Position numbers and translations under genes: made by a program. Positions 1 through 8,055 of a stretch of 64,000 bases of DNA are shown piece after piece. A model generated the notes under the pieces. That model was not told the DNA's origin, did no database searches, and saw nothing but the letters and a program-made list of their open reading frames with translations. The stretch comes from Azospirillum sp. TSA2s (GTDB taxonomy: Bacteria > Pseudomonadota > Alphaproteobacteria > Azospirillales > Azospirillaceae), in the NCBI RefSeq assembly GCF_004923315.1, contig NZ_CP039647.1, forward strand, positions 434,001 to 498,000, written 5' to 3'. The first letter of the stretch is position 1. Each line of letters opens with the position of its first letter.

Positions 1-37
1 CGAGCGGTTTGACCGTGACGCCCTTTATGACCGGTAA
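1..37 (+). CDS. C-terminal tail of a gene cut by the window edge, probable VapB-type antitoxin
   Basis: An open frame from base 2 ends at a TAA at 35-37 and reads ERFDRDALYDR before the stop. The stop lies five bases upstream of the VapC start, the usual spacing of a vapBC pair. A short, charged Arg/Asp-rich tail is typical of AbrB- or RHH-type antitoxins. Only eleven residues are visible, so the identity rests on position. Confidence 0.5.
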   Translation, partial: ERFDRDALYDR

Positions 38-42
38 CCGCC

Positions 43-495
43 ATGCGCTTCACGCTCGACACGAACATCTTGGTCTACGCGGTCGACCGATCCGCCGGGA
101 AGCGGCACCATCAGGCTGTTAGCTTGATCCACCGCCTCCCTGGCCGGGACTGCGTGTTGACGCTCCAATCTCTGGCAGAGCTCTTCCGCACCCTCACCGG
201 CGCGAAGCAGGGCATCCCGCCGGGGCGAGCAACAGAAATTGTCCAGCAGTGGCGCGACATATTGCCGGTGGTGGCGGCGGACGACGCGTGCCTCACGGAC
301 GCCATGGACGCAGTTACCCACCATGGCTGGTCGTTTTGGGATGCGATGATCTGGGCGACAGCAAAGCGTCACGAGTGCCGGCTCCTCCTGTCGGAAGATG
401 GTCAGGCCGGTCGTACGCTGGGTGGAGTCACCATCATCAACCCGTTTGCCGATGGCCCGCAGCCTCTTCTTGATCAGGCGCTGGGCGTGAACTGA
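43..495 (+). CDS. vapC: PIN-domain ribonuclease toxin, VapC family
   Basis: A 150-residue protein of normal VapC length. The first acidic residue is in LDTNILVYAV (Asp6), a second in the SLAELFRTL segment near residue 46, and the later acidic pair in SFWDAMIWATAKR near residue 99 and LLSEDGQ near 117. Together these form the Mg-binding pocket that PIN-domain toxins use to cut RNA, commonly initiator tRNA. The start directly follows the stop of a likely antitoxin, so the pair would be co-transcribed and neutralised in complex. A plasmid- or island-stabilising role is inferred from the IS-rich surroundings. The family call is strong; the RNA target is unknown. Confidence 0.88.
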   Translation: MRFTLDTNILVYAVDRSAGKRHHQAVSLIHRLPGRDCVLTLQSLAELFRTLTGAKQGIPPGRATEIVQQWRDILPVVAADDACLTDAMDAVTHHGWSFWDAMIWATAKRHECRLLLSEDGQAGRTLGGVTIINPFADGPQPLLDQALGVN

Positions 496-765
496 ACGCG
501 ATCTGCCGTTTGTTAAGTGAACGCCAGTTGCCGATGCATGCACATGGTCCAGGTCTCTTCCTCGCCAAGACAGGGGCCACCCGCAAGTACGTTCTGCCGT
601 CCAGCTCGGATGGTGGTGGCCATGGGGCAATGGGCAGGCGAACCCTGGCCCCGGGTCCGCGGCCTCGCGATGTCTTGCGTCTTGCTCCGGGTCAGGTGTG
701 CGGCCTCTAGTTTGGCCATCTCCTCAGCCACCAACCGCTCATGCTCATGGAACAGGTTCAGCGCG
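496..765. other. stretch without a recognised gene
   Basis: About 270 bases lie between vapC and the end of IS5 copy A. The minus strand holds an open frame with a helical, charged segment (HEHERLVAEEMAKLEAAHL) that could be the remnant of a gene cut by the IS. I do not recognise it and no start or partner is convincing. Confidence 0.4.
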
Positions 766-1450
766 ACATTGGTGCAGAGCTCAGCACGTTGACGGACTCC
801 GCCCTGGGCAGTTGGCGTTCAGACGACCTTGCGGGAAACCGGCATCCTGAGGCCGGTCATGATGTTGAGGACCTGGCAGCCGACGCGGGCCTCGACCTTC
901 TGCGTCGGCAGAGTCCGGGCGTGCAGGCCGCGGCCGATCAACTGCTTGTACCTCAGCATCGCGACCTCGCCCAAGGAGCGGCGTCCGTAGCGGACCGCCC
1001 GCTGCCAGCCCAGCCGACCGCGCTCGTTGATCAACTGGATGTGGCGATCGCGTTGGCTGGGGGTGGTGTCGGCCGTGTCGCTCGGCACCGCCGTCGAGCG
1101 CGGTGGAATGATCACCGCCGCGACCGGGCTGTGGGCGACCACGGTCCGATAAATCGGGTCCCCATCGTAGAGGCCGTCCGCGATAACGGTCGCGATCGGG
1201 CGCATGATCTGATCGAGCAAGGGGCCGACCAAAGAGGCGTCGCCCTCGTCCGTGGCGGTCAGCGTGGACGCGAGGATCTCGCCGGTATCTGGGTCAACAC
1301 CCGGATGCAGTTTCCGCCACGTCCGATGCGCCGTGCATTTCCAGGTGCCACTCCCCGGTGCCGAACACCTTCAACCCGGTGGCATCGATCAGAACGCTCA
1401 CCAGCCCCTCCACCGTCGCCAGGGCGGTCGCCACCGCTGGGCGACCGGGC
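766..1450 (-). mobile_element. IS5-family element, truncated copy A
   Basis: The left end, near 766, carries GACATTGGTGCAGAGCTC, matching the terminal repeats of the two other copies (near 2112/6043 and 50104/51210). The transposase reading from about 1450 down to 819 is collinear with the 3' half of the copy at 50.1-51.2 kb. The other end and the first third of the transposase gene are missing, so this copy cannot move by itself. Confidence 0.7.
819..1450 (-). pseudogene. IS5-family transposase, 5'-truncated and frameshifted
   Basis: The minus strand gives LIDATGLKVFGTGEWHLE, then after a shift near 1325 continues as WRKLHPGVDPDTGE and runs into a 137-residue open frame (VLIDQI..., ADGLYDG, LINERGRLGWQRAVRYGRRS) ending at 819. 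These are the first Asp, second Asp and Glu blocks of a DDE transposase in the right order. The copy at 50.1-51.2 kb has the same order with about 120 more N-terminal residues. Missing N terminus plus frameshift means no active enzyme. Confidence 0.8.
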
Positions 1451-1737
1451 CCAACACGGGGGCAAGCCGAAGCCGGGAGCCACCTTGCAGGAAATGATCG
1501 ACCGGGGTCTGCTCACCCCGGACGACGATGGAGCCCATTGGCTGACGGCCCGCTTTACCGACATGGGCATCGCGGCATTGCGACGTATAGACGGCGACAA
1601 GAGGGCATTGCCGCCTGAAAAAATACCGACAGCTCCTCCACAAGCTTGGAGTGGGGCGCCTGGTGGACGATAATGGGCCGGTGGGTCCGTCGCTGAGACG
1701 GCCTGCGCTCTATACCCGTAAAGGAAAACAGAAAGTG

Positions 1738-1989
1738 ATGTTGAACACGGACTTCGGCGAACCCCTCGACAAGCTCTGCCCGAAGTGCGGGAGCGCAAAC
1801 CTCATCCACAGCGTGGAAGCGCAGGCGGTCCGTTTCCCCTATGGGCCCGGGGACGTCCTGATGGCGACCGTCGATGTGCAGGTCCCTGTTACCACGTGCG
1901 GCGCCTGCGGGGACGCCTGGACTGATGCCCGAGCAGAGAGCGTCCGGGAGGAAGCCGTCTTGCAGCGCCTTGCTGAGTTGAAGGCCTGA
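1738..1989 (+). CDS. small zinc-ribbon protein, YgiT/MqsA-like
   Basis: An 83-residue protein with one CxxC pair early (LCPKCGSANL, residues 13-18) and a second near residue 60 (TTCGACGDAW), the spacing of a YgiT-type zinc ribbon as in the N-terminal half of MqsA antitoxins. I chose the ATG at 1738 because an AAGGAA-like ribosome site lies about ten bases upstream; a longer in-frame extension to 1651 has no support. Family members are often the antitoxin or regulatory half of a two-gene pair, but the sequence just upstream (about 1486-1673) has only an unrecognised open frame, so a partner toxin is not evident. Flanked on both sides by IS5 debris. Confidence 0.55.
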   Translation: MLNTDFGEPLDKLCPKCGSANLIHSVEAQAVRFPYGPGDVLMATVDVQVPVTTCGACGDAWTDARAESVREEAVLQRLAELKA

Positions 1990-2024
1990 GAGGTCTGCCG
2001 CAACTGAGAAGCTGTTTGCGGAAG

Positions 2025-2111
2025 TTATGCGCGGACCTCCTGGGGAACGAGCCGCTTTAGGCGCCGTGCGAGGATCGAGTTAAGGGCGATTTGGACGAAA
2101 GCGATGAGGTG
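2025..2111 (-). pseudogene. C-terminal remnant of another transposase
   Basis: The minus strand reads HLIAFVQIALNSILARRL followed by KRLVPQEVRA and a stop at 2025-2027. This is the characteristic C-terminal tail of an IS5/IS427-type transposase different from the three copies described here. It abuts the left end of IS5 copy B at about 2112, as if copy B had landed in, or next to, an older element. Confidence 0.55.
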
Positions 2112-2166
2112 CGACTTTGGCGCACAATTCGGCGCGCAAGTGGAGTCCGCCGACCGACTGCGGTGA

Positions 2167-2618
2167 TCAGGCGCTTTTGCGCGAGACGGGCATGCCCAAG
2201 TTGGTCATGATGTTGATCACCTCGCAGCTGACGGCCGCCTCGACCTTCTGGGCAGGCCGACTCCGGGCGCGGAGGCTGCGCCCGATGAGTTGCTCGTAGC
2301 GCATCATGGCCACCTCGCCCAAGGAACGGCGGCCGTACTGGACTGTCCGCTGCCAGCCGAGCCGACCATGCTCGTTGATCATCTGGGTGTGGCGGTCGCG
2401 CCGGGTGGGGGAGGTCTCGGCGCTCCCGCTCACCACTGCGGTCGCGCGCGGCGGGATGATCACCTCCGCCTTCGGTGCCAGTGCCGCGACGGCGTCGTAC
2501 GCGCCGTCGGCCAGGACCGCGCCGATCGGGCGCTTGAACTGGTCGAGCAATGGACCGAGCAGGGAGGCATCCCCCTCCTCGTTGGACGTCAACTCCGAGG
2601 CGAGGATCTCACCCGTGT
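2167..2618 (-). pseudogene. IS5-family transposase copy B, C-terminal half
   Basis: From the insertion point the frame reads TGEILASELTSNEEGDASLL, then the second-Asp block VLADGAYDA and the Glu block MINEHGRLGWQRTVQYGRRS, and ends at 2167. It joins the N-terminal half at 5457-5960 once the intervening 2838-bp IS21 element and one target repeat are removed. An open frame running into the IS up to 2736 is an insertion artefact. Confidence 0.85.
2611..2618. repeat. 8-bp target-site duplication, left copy
   Basis: ACCCGTGT directly precedes the left terminal repeat of the IS21 element and recurs at 5457-5464 just after its right terminal repeat. Removing one copy plus the element restores an uninterrupted IS5 transposase reading frame. 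One base on each side is ambiguous because it could belong to a TG...CA element end. Confidence 0.85.
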
Positions 2619-2755
2619 GCAGATTCCGACTGAAAGCGGCCACGGTTTCCGACGCCAAAGCGGCCAGTGTTCCGATCGCAAGCCGGCCGGCATTCCGATT
2701 TGAAGGCGGCCACCGTTCCGACATGAAGCCGGCCACCCTTCCACCGTGAAGGCGG
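2619..2755. repeat. subterminal repeats at left end of IS21 element 1
   Basis: The first 140 bases contain at least five variants of a unit resembling TTCCGAnnn-GAAGCCGGCCAC (for example around 2625, 2650, 2672, 2697 and 2720). Two or three copies of the same unit in inverted orientation occupy 5362-5456. IS21 elements carry several such repeats inside each end as transposase-binding sites. Confidence 0.7.
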
Positions 2756-2847
2756 CCGGCTTCATCGTCGGCATGATGATGGCGTCTTCCCTGCGAGGAG
2801 AGCTTCCATCAAGCACCGCCTCCTGATCCAACCGACAGGAGGAGCGG

Positions 2848-4395
2848 ATGCCAGCCTTGAGGCTTTCCATGCGGCAAATCCGTGAATTGTTTCGCCTGAA
2901 GTTCGGCAGCCTGCTGCCGACCAGCGATCGCCAGATCGCAGCCCAGCTCGGTGTCGCGCGTAGCACCGTGGCGGAGTACCTGGAGCGCGCCCATGTCGCA
3001 GGCCTGTCCTGGCCACTGCCCCCCAATCTCAGCGATGCCGAGCTGGAGGAGCGGCTGTTCGCCCGTCCGAACATTCGCCCCGGCGTCCGCCGGCGTCCGG
3101 AACCCGACTGGGCAGCTATGCACCGCGAACTCAAACGCCCGGGCGTCACGCTGATGATCCTGTGGGAGGAGTACCGTGCCGCTCATCCCGACGGCTACGG
3201 CTACAGCCGCTTCTGCGAGTTGTACCGGGAGTTCGAGGCGCGGCTCGCCCCCAGCATGCGTCAGCCCCACTTGGCCGGCGACAAGGTCTTCGTCGACTAC
3301 TCCGGCAAGACGCTGCCCATCCGCGATCCCGCCACCGGCGCCGTGCGGCCCGCCCAGCTCTTCATCGCCGTGCTGGGCGCCTCCAACTACACCTACGCCG
3401 AGGCGACCTGGACCCAGACCCTGCCCGATTGGATCGGGGCGCATGTCCGCATGCTGGAAGCGTTTCAGGGCTGCCCGCGTCTGATCGTGCCGGACAACCT
3501 GAAAAGCGGCGTCCTCAAGGCTTCCTTTTACGACCCGGAGCTCAACCGCAGTTATGCCCACATGGCGCACGCCTACAGCGTCGGCATCCTGCCGGCGCGT
3601 CCGCGTCGTCCACGTGACAAGGCCAAGGTGGAAGCCGGTGTGCGCATCGCCCAGTACTTCATCCTCGGCCGGCTGCGCAATCTGCCGTTCTTCTCCCTGG
3701 CCGAAGCCAATGGCGCGATAGACCGGGTGCTGGAGGACCTCAACACACGGCCCCAGCGCCGCCTCGGGCTCAGCCGCAGGGAGTTGTTCGAACAGCTTGA
3801 TCGGCCGGCGCTGCGGCCGCTGCCCGACACGCCCTACGAATACGCGGAGTGGAAGCTCGTGCGCGTCGGCCCCGACTACCATGTCGAGGTCGCCGGCTTC
3901 TATTACTCGGTACCGGCGACGCTGATCCGCCAACAGATCGACGCACGCCTCACCGCCACCACGGTGGAGTTCTTTCACCGCGGCCAACGGATCGCCGCCC
4001 ATGCCCGCCGGCACGGCGGCGAGCGCCACAGCACCGTGCCCGAGCACATGCCGGCAGCACACCGCCGCTACGCCGAGTGGAGCCCCGAGCGTTTCGAGCG
4101 GGACGCCGGCGACCTTGGCCCCAATACTGTGGCGTTGATCCGCGCCATCCTCGCCAGCCGGCCGCACCCGGAACAGGGCTTCCGCACCTGCCGTGGCGTG
4201 CTGAAGCTGTTTCGCGGCCCCAACCGGGCCCGCGCCGAGGCGGTGAGTGCCCGGGCGCTGGAGATCGGCGCCACCACCGCCGACAGCATCGCCTCGATCC
4301 TACGCAACAACCTGGACCGGGTTCGCTCCACCGCCCGCCCTGAGGCGCCGGCGCTGGACCACGCCAACATCCGCGGCTCGCGGTACTTTCATTAG
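2848..4395 (+). CDS. istA: IS21-family transposase IstA
   Basis: A 515-residue DDE transposase that cuts and joins the element ends. The N-terminal helix-turn-helix is visible around residues 24-45 (SDRQIAAQLGVARSTVAEYL). The catalytic core follows with Asp in KVFVDYSGKT (about residue 150), Asp in LIVPDNLKSGV (about 215) and Glu in DKAKVEAGVRIAQYF (about 260), then the C-terminal DUF4158-like beta region typical of IstA. The length matches the family. The start ATG has a GGAGGAG ribosome site. It is followed after nine bases by istB; the two proteins act together. No defect was seen. Confidence 0.95.
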   Translation: MPALRLSMRQIRELFRLKFGSLLPTSDRQIAAQLGVARSTVAEYLERAHVAGLSWPLPPNLSDAELEERLFARPNIRPGVRRRPEPDWAAMHRELKRPGVTLMILWEEYRAAHPDGYGYSRFCELYREFEARLAPSMRQPHLAGDKVFVDYSGKTLPIRDPATGAVRPAQLFIAVLGASNYTYAEATWTQTLPDWIGAHVRMLEAFQGCPRLIVPDNLKSGVLKASFYDPELNRSYAHMAHAYSVGILPARPRRPRDKAKVEAGVRIAQYFILGRLRNLPFFSLAEANGAIDRVLEDLNTRPQRRLGLSRRELFEQLDRPALRPLPDTPYEYAEWKLVRVGPDYHVEVAGFYYSVPATLIRQQIDARLTATTVEFFHRGQRIAAHARRHGGERHSTVPEHMPAAHRRYAEWSPERFERDAGDLGPNTVALIRAILASRPHPEQGFRTCRGVLKLFRGPNRARAEAVSARALEIGATTADSIASILRNNLDRVRSTARPEAPALDHANIRGSRYFH

Positions 4396-4404
4396 GAGCC
4401 CACC

Positions 4405-5157
4405 ATGCTTTCCCATCCCACCTTCGACCAGCTCAGCGACCTGGGGCTGCACGGCATGGCCAAGGCGTTGCGCGAGATGCAGACCAACCGCGAGGCCGGC
4501 ACCCTCAGCCATGAGGAATGGCTGGGTGTGCTGCTCGATCACGAGGTGACGCTGCGGCGGCAGAAACGTTTCGAAGCGCGCGCCAAGAGCGCCCGGCTGC
4601 GCCATCCCGCCGTGATCGAGGATGTTGATTTCCGGGCGCCGCGTGGGCTGGACCGCGCGCTGTTCCAGAAGCTGGCGACCTGCCGATGGATCCACGACCA
4701 CCAGAACGTGATCATCACCGGGCCGACCGGCATCGGCAAATCCTGGCTGGCCTGCGCGCTTGGCCACCGTGCCTGCCGCGAAAACCTATCGGTACTCTAC
4801 CAGCGGATGCCCCGGCTGTTCGAGACCCTGGCCCTGGCACATGGCGACGGCCGTTACGCCCGCCTGATGCGTGGCTTCGCCCGCGTGCGACTTCTCATCT
4901 TGGACGACTGGGGACCAGAGCCGCTGAACGCAGAGCAGCGCCGCGACCTGCTCGAGATCGTAGAGGACCGCTACAACGCCGGCTCTCTGCTGATCACCAG
5001 CCAAATCCCCACGGACCGCTGGCACGAACTCATTGGGGATCCGACTCTCGGGGACGCGATCTTGGACCGCATTCTTCACAACGCCTACCGCATCGACCTC
5101 ACCGGAGACTCAATGCGCAAGCCGCGACGCCAGCCAGCCCTGTCCGACGGAGAGTGA
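4405..5157 (+). CDS. istB: IS21-family ATP-binding helper protein IstB
   Basis: A 250-residue AAA+ ATPase of the DnaC/IstB group that selects and remodels target DNA for IstA. Walker A is GPTGIGKSWLACALGH (about residues 108-123) and Walker B is LLILDDWGPEPL (about 165-176), followed by the RRDLLEIVEDRYN sensor helix. An N-terminal helical domain (LSDLGLHGMAKALREM) is characteristic. It is preceded by an AGGAG site eight bases from the ATG. The gene is complete and co-oriented with istA. Confidence 0.95.
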   Translation: MLSHPTFDQLSDLGLHGMAKALREMQTNREAGTLSHEEWLGVLLDHEVTLRRQKRFEARAKSARLRHPAVIEDVDFRAPRGLDRALFQKLATCRWIHDHQNVIITGPTGIGKSWLACALGHRACRENLSVLYQRMPRLFETLALAHGDGRYARLMRGFARVRLLILDDWGPEPLNAEQRRDLLEIVEDRYNAGSLLITSQIPTDRWHELIGDPTLGDAILDRILHNAYRIDLTGDSMRKPRRQPALSDGE

Positions 5158-5361
5158 CGAGACCGCCGGGCGCCCCCGGAGCTCCACAGGCACCTCCCAG
5201 GCAAGCCGGCCGCTCTCCAGCGTGATGAGGCGCGCTCGCGACCGGCTTGCCCGGGGCCCTCCTATGGATTCCGGGGACGCCCTCCACCTCGACATGATCA
5301 TGGCGGCTTGACCCGACGCCATGCTCATGCGACACGAAAAACGCCTCGCGGGGATACGCCA

Positions 5362-5456
5362 CCCCGGCCGCTTTCCTTCGGAACGCTGGCCGGCTTCAGT
5401 TCGGAACAGTGGCCGCTTTCAAATCGGAATACCCGGCCGGCTTCATCGGAATCTGC
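5362..5456. repeat. subterminal repeats at right end of IS21 element 1
   Basis: CGGCCGCTTTCCTTCGGAAC, GGCCGGCTTCAGTTCGGAAC, GGCCGCTTTCAAATCGGAAT and GGCCGGCTTCATCGGAATCT follow one another up to the element end. They are inverted versions of the left-end units at 2619-2755. Confidence 0.75.
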
Positions 5457-5464
5457 ACCCGTGT
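5457..5464. repeat. 8-bp target-site duplication, right copy
   Basis: ACCCGTGT directly after the right terminal repeat, identical to 2611-2618. It marks the target sequence duplicated when IS21 element 1 entered the IS5 transposase gene. Confidence 0.85.
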
Positions 5465-5960
5465 CTGGATTGACCGCGAGGTGCAGCTTTCGCCAACTCC
5501 GGCGCGCTTGACCACCGTGCTTTTCCAGGTGCCACTCACCCTTGCCGAACATCTTCAGCCCCGTGGAGTCGATGACCACGGTGACTGGCCCGTCCGTCCT
5601 GACCAGCGCCGACGCGACCTCAAGGTCGGCGCTGCGGCGGGAGAAGGTCGTGTGATCCGGAGCCGGCAAGTCCAGGCCGAGCAGGCGCATCAACGAACCC
5701 AACCGGCCTTCGGTCTGCCGCCACGGCCGTCCGAACGCCAAGCGCAGCATCAGCCCAGCCTCAATGGCGAGGTCCGAGTGGCGCGATGGTCGGCCTCGCC
5801 GGCCAGAACGCGCCGGCGTCCAGCCAGCGATAGGCTCCGGCGTCACCCAGATGGTCAGGTCGCCACGCCGACGCAGCGCCGCATCGTAGGCCGACCAGGT
5901 CTCCACCCTGTAGCGGGCAGGGGGATCTTGTGGCGGCTCTCGTTGGCCTTGTACGGCATG
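5457..5960 (-). pseudogene. IS5-family transposase copy B, N-terminal half
   Basis: The minus strand starts MPYKANESRHKIP at 5960, shifts frame near 5930, then reads WSAYDAALRRRGDLTIWVT, the LMLRLAFGRPWRQTEG helix, PDHTTFSRRSADLEVASAL and the first catalytic Asp in VVIDSTGLKMFG before breaking at the IS21 insertion after NPDTG. It is collinear with the copy at 50.1-51.2 kb. The extra frameshift near 5930 suggests the gene was already decaying or decayed after being split. Confidence 0.85.
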
Positions 5961-6209
5961 CGGGTCTCAGCTTCAGCGGGGCGCCTCTGATACCTGCCAA
6001 GACCACGACATCACCAGCTTCCAACGAATTTCGCACCAATGTCCTCTGCAGTGGGATTTTTCTATCGAAATCAACGATGTAAACCATCATTCCGTGTGGC
6101 CGTGATTGGACGTCGATCCACAGTCCAGGTTGAAGGCGACGGCGCGGATGGGGGCAGCTTGGGCTCGCCAACTCCGCAGTTTACGTGGTAATGCCCTCCG
6201 CGAACACCG

Positions 6210-6953
6210 TCAGAAGTTGCAACCGAACCGCTCCGCGGGGGGCTGCCGAGTATCCGATCTCGAGCCGGCTCCTGTACCCAATAGGATGCCGAGCCGTTCC
6301 GCTGCGCCAGTGATATGGTCAGACATTGCCTGAGCGGCGCGGGGGCAGTCACGCGATCGCAAAGCCTCGAGAATCCGTTCGTGTTCTTCCAGGGTTTCCC
6401 AAACGCGGTCCTCCTGCGCGAAAGGAAGCCTCTGGATCTCCGCAACCACGGCATCAACCGTTCGGAACAGGTCCATGAACATGCGGTTGCCGCAGCCTTC
6501 GACGATCAGGCGGTGGAAATTGCTGTCCTCCACTCCGGCTTGTGCGAAGTCATGTGCTTGGAAGGCGGTGCGCATCCGGACCAGCGTGCTGGAAAGCGTT
6601 TCGAGTGCGGTGTCGGGCAGGGCGATAGCGGCCAGTTGGGCGGCCTGTGGTTCCAACGCCAGGCGCGCCTCGTAGACTTCGCGGGGCGAATAGAGGTCGG
6701 CGAACCGCCAAGCGGCGACCGGGTCCGGCGGCTTTCCATCTGTCAGGAAGACGCCACGCCCCACCTCGATCCTGATCAAGCCAAGGGTCTCCAGTGCCGA
6801 GAGTGCCTCGCGCAGAGACGCGCGGCTGATGCTCAGCCTTTCGGCAAGCTCGCGCTGGGGCGGCAACTGGTCGCCCGGACGCAGCCCCTGTTCGTCGATG
6901 ATCTGGCGGATCTTCTCGACCGCCGCCTGTGGCACCAACAGCCGTCCACGCAT
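6210..6953 (-). CDS. GntR-family transcriptional regulator, FadR (FCD) subfamily
   Basis: A 247-residue protein with an N-terminal winged helix (PGDQLPPQRELAERLSISRA, then SLREALSALETLGLI, residues 27-60) and a C-terminal all-helical FCD ligand domain containing the Asp/His metal-ligand pattern (VEDSNFHRLIVEGCGN near residue 145). These repressors or activators respond to a small organic acid or intermediate. It is divergent from the ABC importer operon starting at 7144; the 190-bp gap holds a sigma-70-like promoter (7006-7034) with two operator-like boxes (7040-7068), so it most likely represses the importer/hydantoinase operon until substrate is present. The inducer is unknown. Confidence 0.9.
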   Translation of the reverse strand: MRGRLLVPQAAVEKIRQIIDEQGLRPGDQLPPQRELAERLSISRASLREALSALETLGLIRIEVGRGVFLTDGKPPDPVAAWRFADLYSPREVYEARLALEPQAAQLAAIALPDTALETLSSTLVRMRTAFQAHDFAQAGVEDSNFHRLIVEGCGNRMFMDLFRTVDAVVAEIQRLPFAQEDRVWETLEEHERILEALRSRDCPRAAQAMSDHITGAAERLGILLGTGAGSRSDTRQPPAERFGCNF

Positions 6954-7005
6954 CCTGCCGATCCCTGTCTGTCGTTGTTCTTGCCGGGGTGCCCCACGCG
7001 ACGCC

Positions 7006-7034
7006 TTGACAATAGCTCAGAAAGGGCGTGCAAT
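7006..7034 (+). promoter_or_regulatory. predicted sigma-70 promoter of the importer/hydantoinase operon
   Basis: TTGACA at 7006-7011, a 17-base spacer and TGCAAT at 7029-7034. The -35 box is a perfect consensus match, the -10 box matches four of six. It lies about 110 bases before the solute-binding-protein start and just upstream of two operator-like boxes. Confidence 0.5.
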
Positions 7035-7039
7035 CCAAC

Positions 7040-7068
7040 TGGTCAGACCGGTCCGGCCTATCAGACCA
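7040..7068 (+). promoter_or_regulatory. paired FadR/GntR-type operator boxes
   Basis: TGGTCAGACCG (7040-7050) and CTATCAGACCA (7058-7068) share the core TCAGACC, 18 bases apart. They resemble the family operator TNGTNNNACNA, each with one or two mismatches. Their position just after the -10 box fits repression by the divergent FCD regulator. Confidence 0.45.
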
Positions 7069-7143
7069 AAGAAAAATACCACCGGCTTTCAGGGATTCGC
7101 GTCAGGCATTCACCCACCCATGCAGGGAGATGCAGGTACAGCC

Positions 7144-7944
7144 ATGCGCAGACAGATTCTCAAATTCGCTCTCCTCGCGGCGGCGACGGCCACCGTCTGG
7201 GGCAACTTCGCACCGGCCCACGCCGCCGACCTCGCCGTCGGCGCCAACATCGGCAATGTCCCGTGGGAGTTCCAAGACGCATCCGGCAAGTTCGTCGGCT
7301 TCGAGATCGATGTGGTCAACGAGGCGGCCAAGCGCCTGGGCAAGACCGTGGAGATCGTCAACATCCCCTTCAACGGTCTGTTCTCCGCCGTCCAGTCGGG
7401 TCGGATCGCCATGGCGATTTCGTCGATCACCATCACCGACAAGCGCCTGGACTCGGTCTCCTTCGCCCAGCCTTATTATGACAGCGACCAGTCGCTGACC
7501 GTGCGGGCGAACACCCCGCTCAAGAGCGTCGAGGACCTGAAGGGCAAGTCGCTTGGCGTCGACACCGGCTCCACCGGCGACATGTGGGCCAACCAGAACC
7601 AGGCGAAATACAGCTTCGGCGACGTCCGCCGCTATGAGGGGCTGCAGCCGGCCATGCTCGACCTTGGGGCCGGGCGCCTGGACGGCTACATCAGCGACAT
7701 TCCGGCCCTGCTCTACTACACCAAGGACAAGCCGCAGTTCAAAGTCGTCCAGCGCATCCCGACCGGCGAGCGCTATTCCGTGATGTTCGCCAAGGACAGC
7801 CCGCTGCTACCCGCCGTCAACGAGCAGATCACCGCGATGAAGAAGGACGGAACTTTGGCGGCCCTGCATGAGAAGTGGTTCGGCGTCAAACCCGAGGCCG
7901 AGGGCAGCACCGTCAAGGTTCTCGACATTCCGAAGAAGTCCTGA
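7144..7944 (+). CDS. ABC importer, periplasmic solute-binding protein, polar amino acid type (family 3)
   Basis: A 266-residue secreted protein. Residues 1-27 form a signal peptide ending in APAHA-AD, and the mature part starts with the family-3 pattern (GANIGNVPWEFQDASGKFVG, then FEIDVVNEAAKRLG). It would capture an amino acid or similar small polar compound in the periplasm and deliver it to the permease that follows. The start at 7144 is chosen for its signal peptide and a GGGAGA site 12 bases upstream; an open frame continues upstream but has no coding character. It leads an operon with permease, ATPase, ureidoglycolate lyase-like and hydantoinase genes, so a ureide, hydantoin or related nitrogen compound is a plausible ligand. 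Confidence 0.9.
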   Translation: MRRQILKFALLAAATATVWGNFAPAHAADLAVGANIGNVPWEFQDASGKFVGFEIDVVNEAAKRLGKTVEIVNIPFNGLFSAVQSGRIAMAISSITITDKRLDSVSFAQPYYDSDQSLTVRANTPLKSVEDLKGKSLGVDTGSTGDMWANQNQAKYSFGDVRRYEGLQPAMLDLGAGRLDGYISDIPALLYYTKDKPQFKVVQRIPTGERYSVMFAKDSPLLPAVNEQITAMKKDGTLAALHEKWFGVKPEAEGSTVKVLDIPKKS

Positions 7945-8011
7945 ACGCGGACCGTCTCCCCGCAATTGGACCTAATGGCCGGGGACGTGGCGCCCGAGCG
8001 GTGTCATGCCC

Positions 8012-8043
8012 GGCCGTAGCCTCCGGGCCGTCGCCTTACGGCC
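8012..8043 (+). terminator. intercistronic hairpin after the binding-protein gene
   Basis: GGCCGTA (8012-8018) pairs with TACGGCC (8037-8043) around an 18-base GC-rich loop. There is no T-tract. Such hairpins between a binding-protein gene and its permease usually protect the upstream mRNA segment and lower expression of the membrane genes. Confidence 0.4.
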
Positions 8044-8055
8044 TGGACCCGGCCC

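Larger units (their letters stand above)
2619..5456 (+). mobile_element. complete IS21-family element number 1
   Basis: The element is 2838 bp. Its ends GCAGATTCCGA (2619-2629) and TCGGAATCTGC (5446-5456) are perfect inverted repeats, with the 8-bp direct repeat ACCCGTGT outside both. It carries istA and istB in one direction, ten bases apart. Both genes look intact, so it may still be active. Confidence 0.93.
2112..6043 (-). mobile_element. IS5-family copy B, split by an IS21-family element
   Basis: The left end GACTTTGGCGCACAATTCGG at about 2112 and the right end at about 6043 (minus strand GGACATTGGTGCGAAATTCG) are inverted repeats of each other. Between them one IS5-type transposase gene lies in two pieces (5960-5457 and 2618-2167, both minus strand), with a whole IS21-type element inserted at codon-level precision between them. 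Without the insert the element would be about 1.1 kb, the normal IS5 size. Confidence 0.8.

Noticed and set aside
1486..1673. Open frame before the small zinc protein that could be its toxin partner
   Set aside because: It merges with IS5 debris, has no credible start, and its sequence matches no toxin family I know.
6829..7143. Longer N terminus for the binding protein at 7144
   Set aside because: It would bury the promoter and operators and remove the signal peptide from the N terminus.
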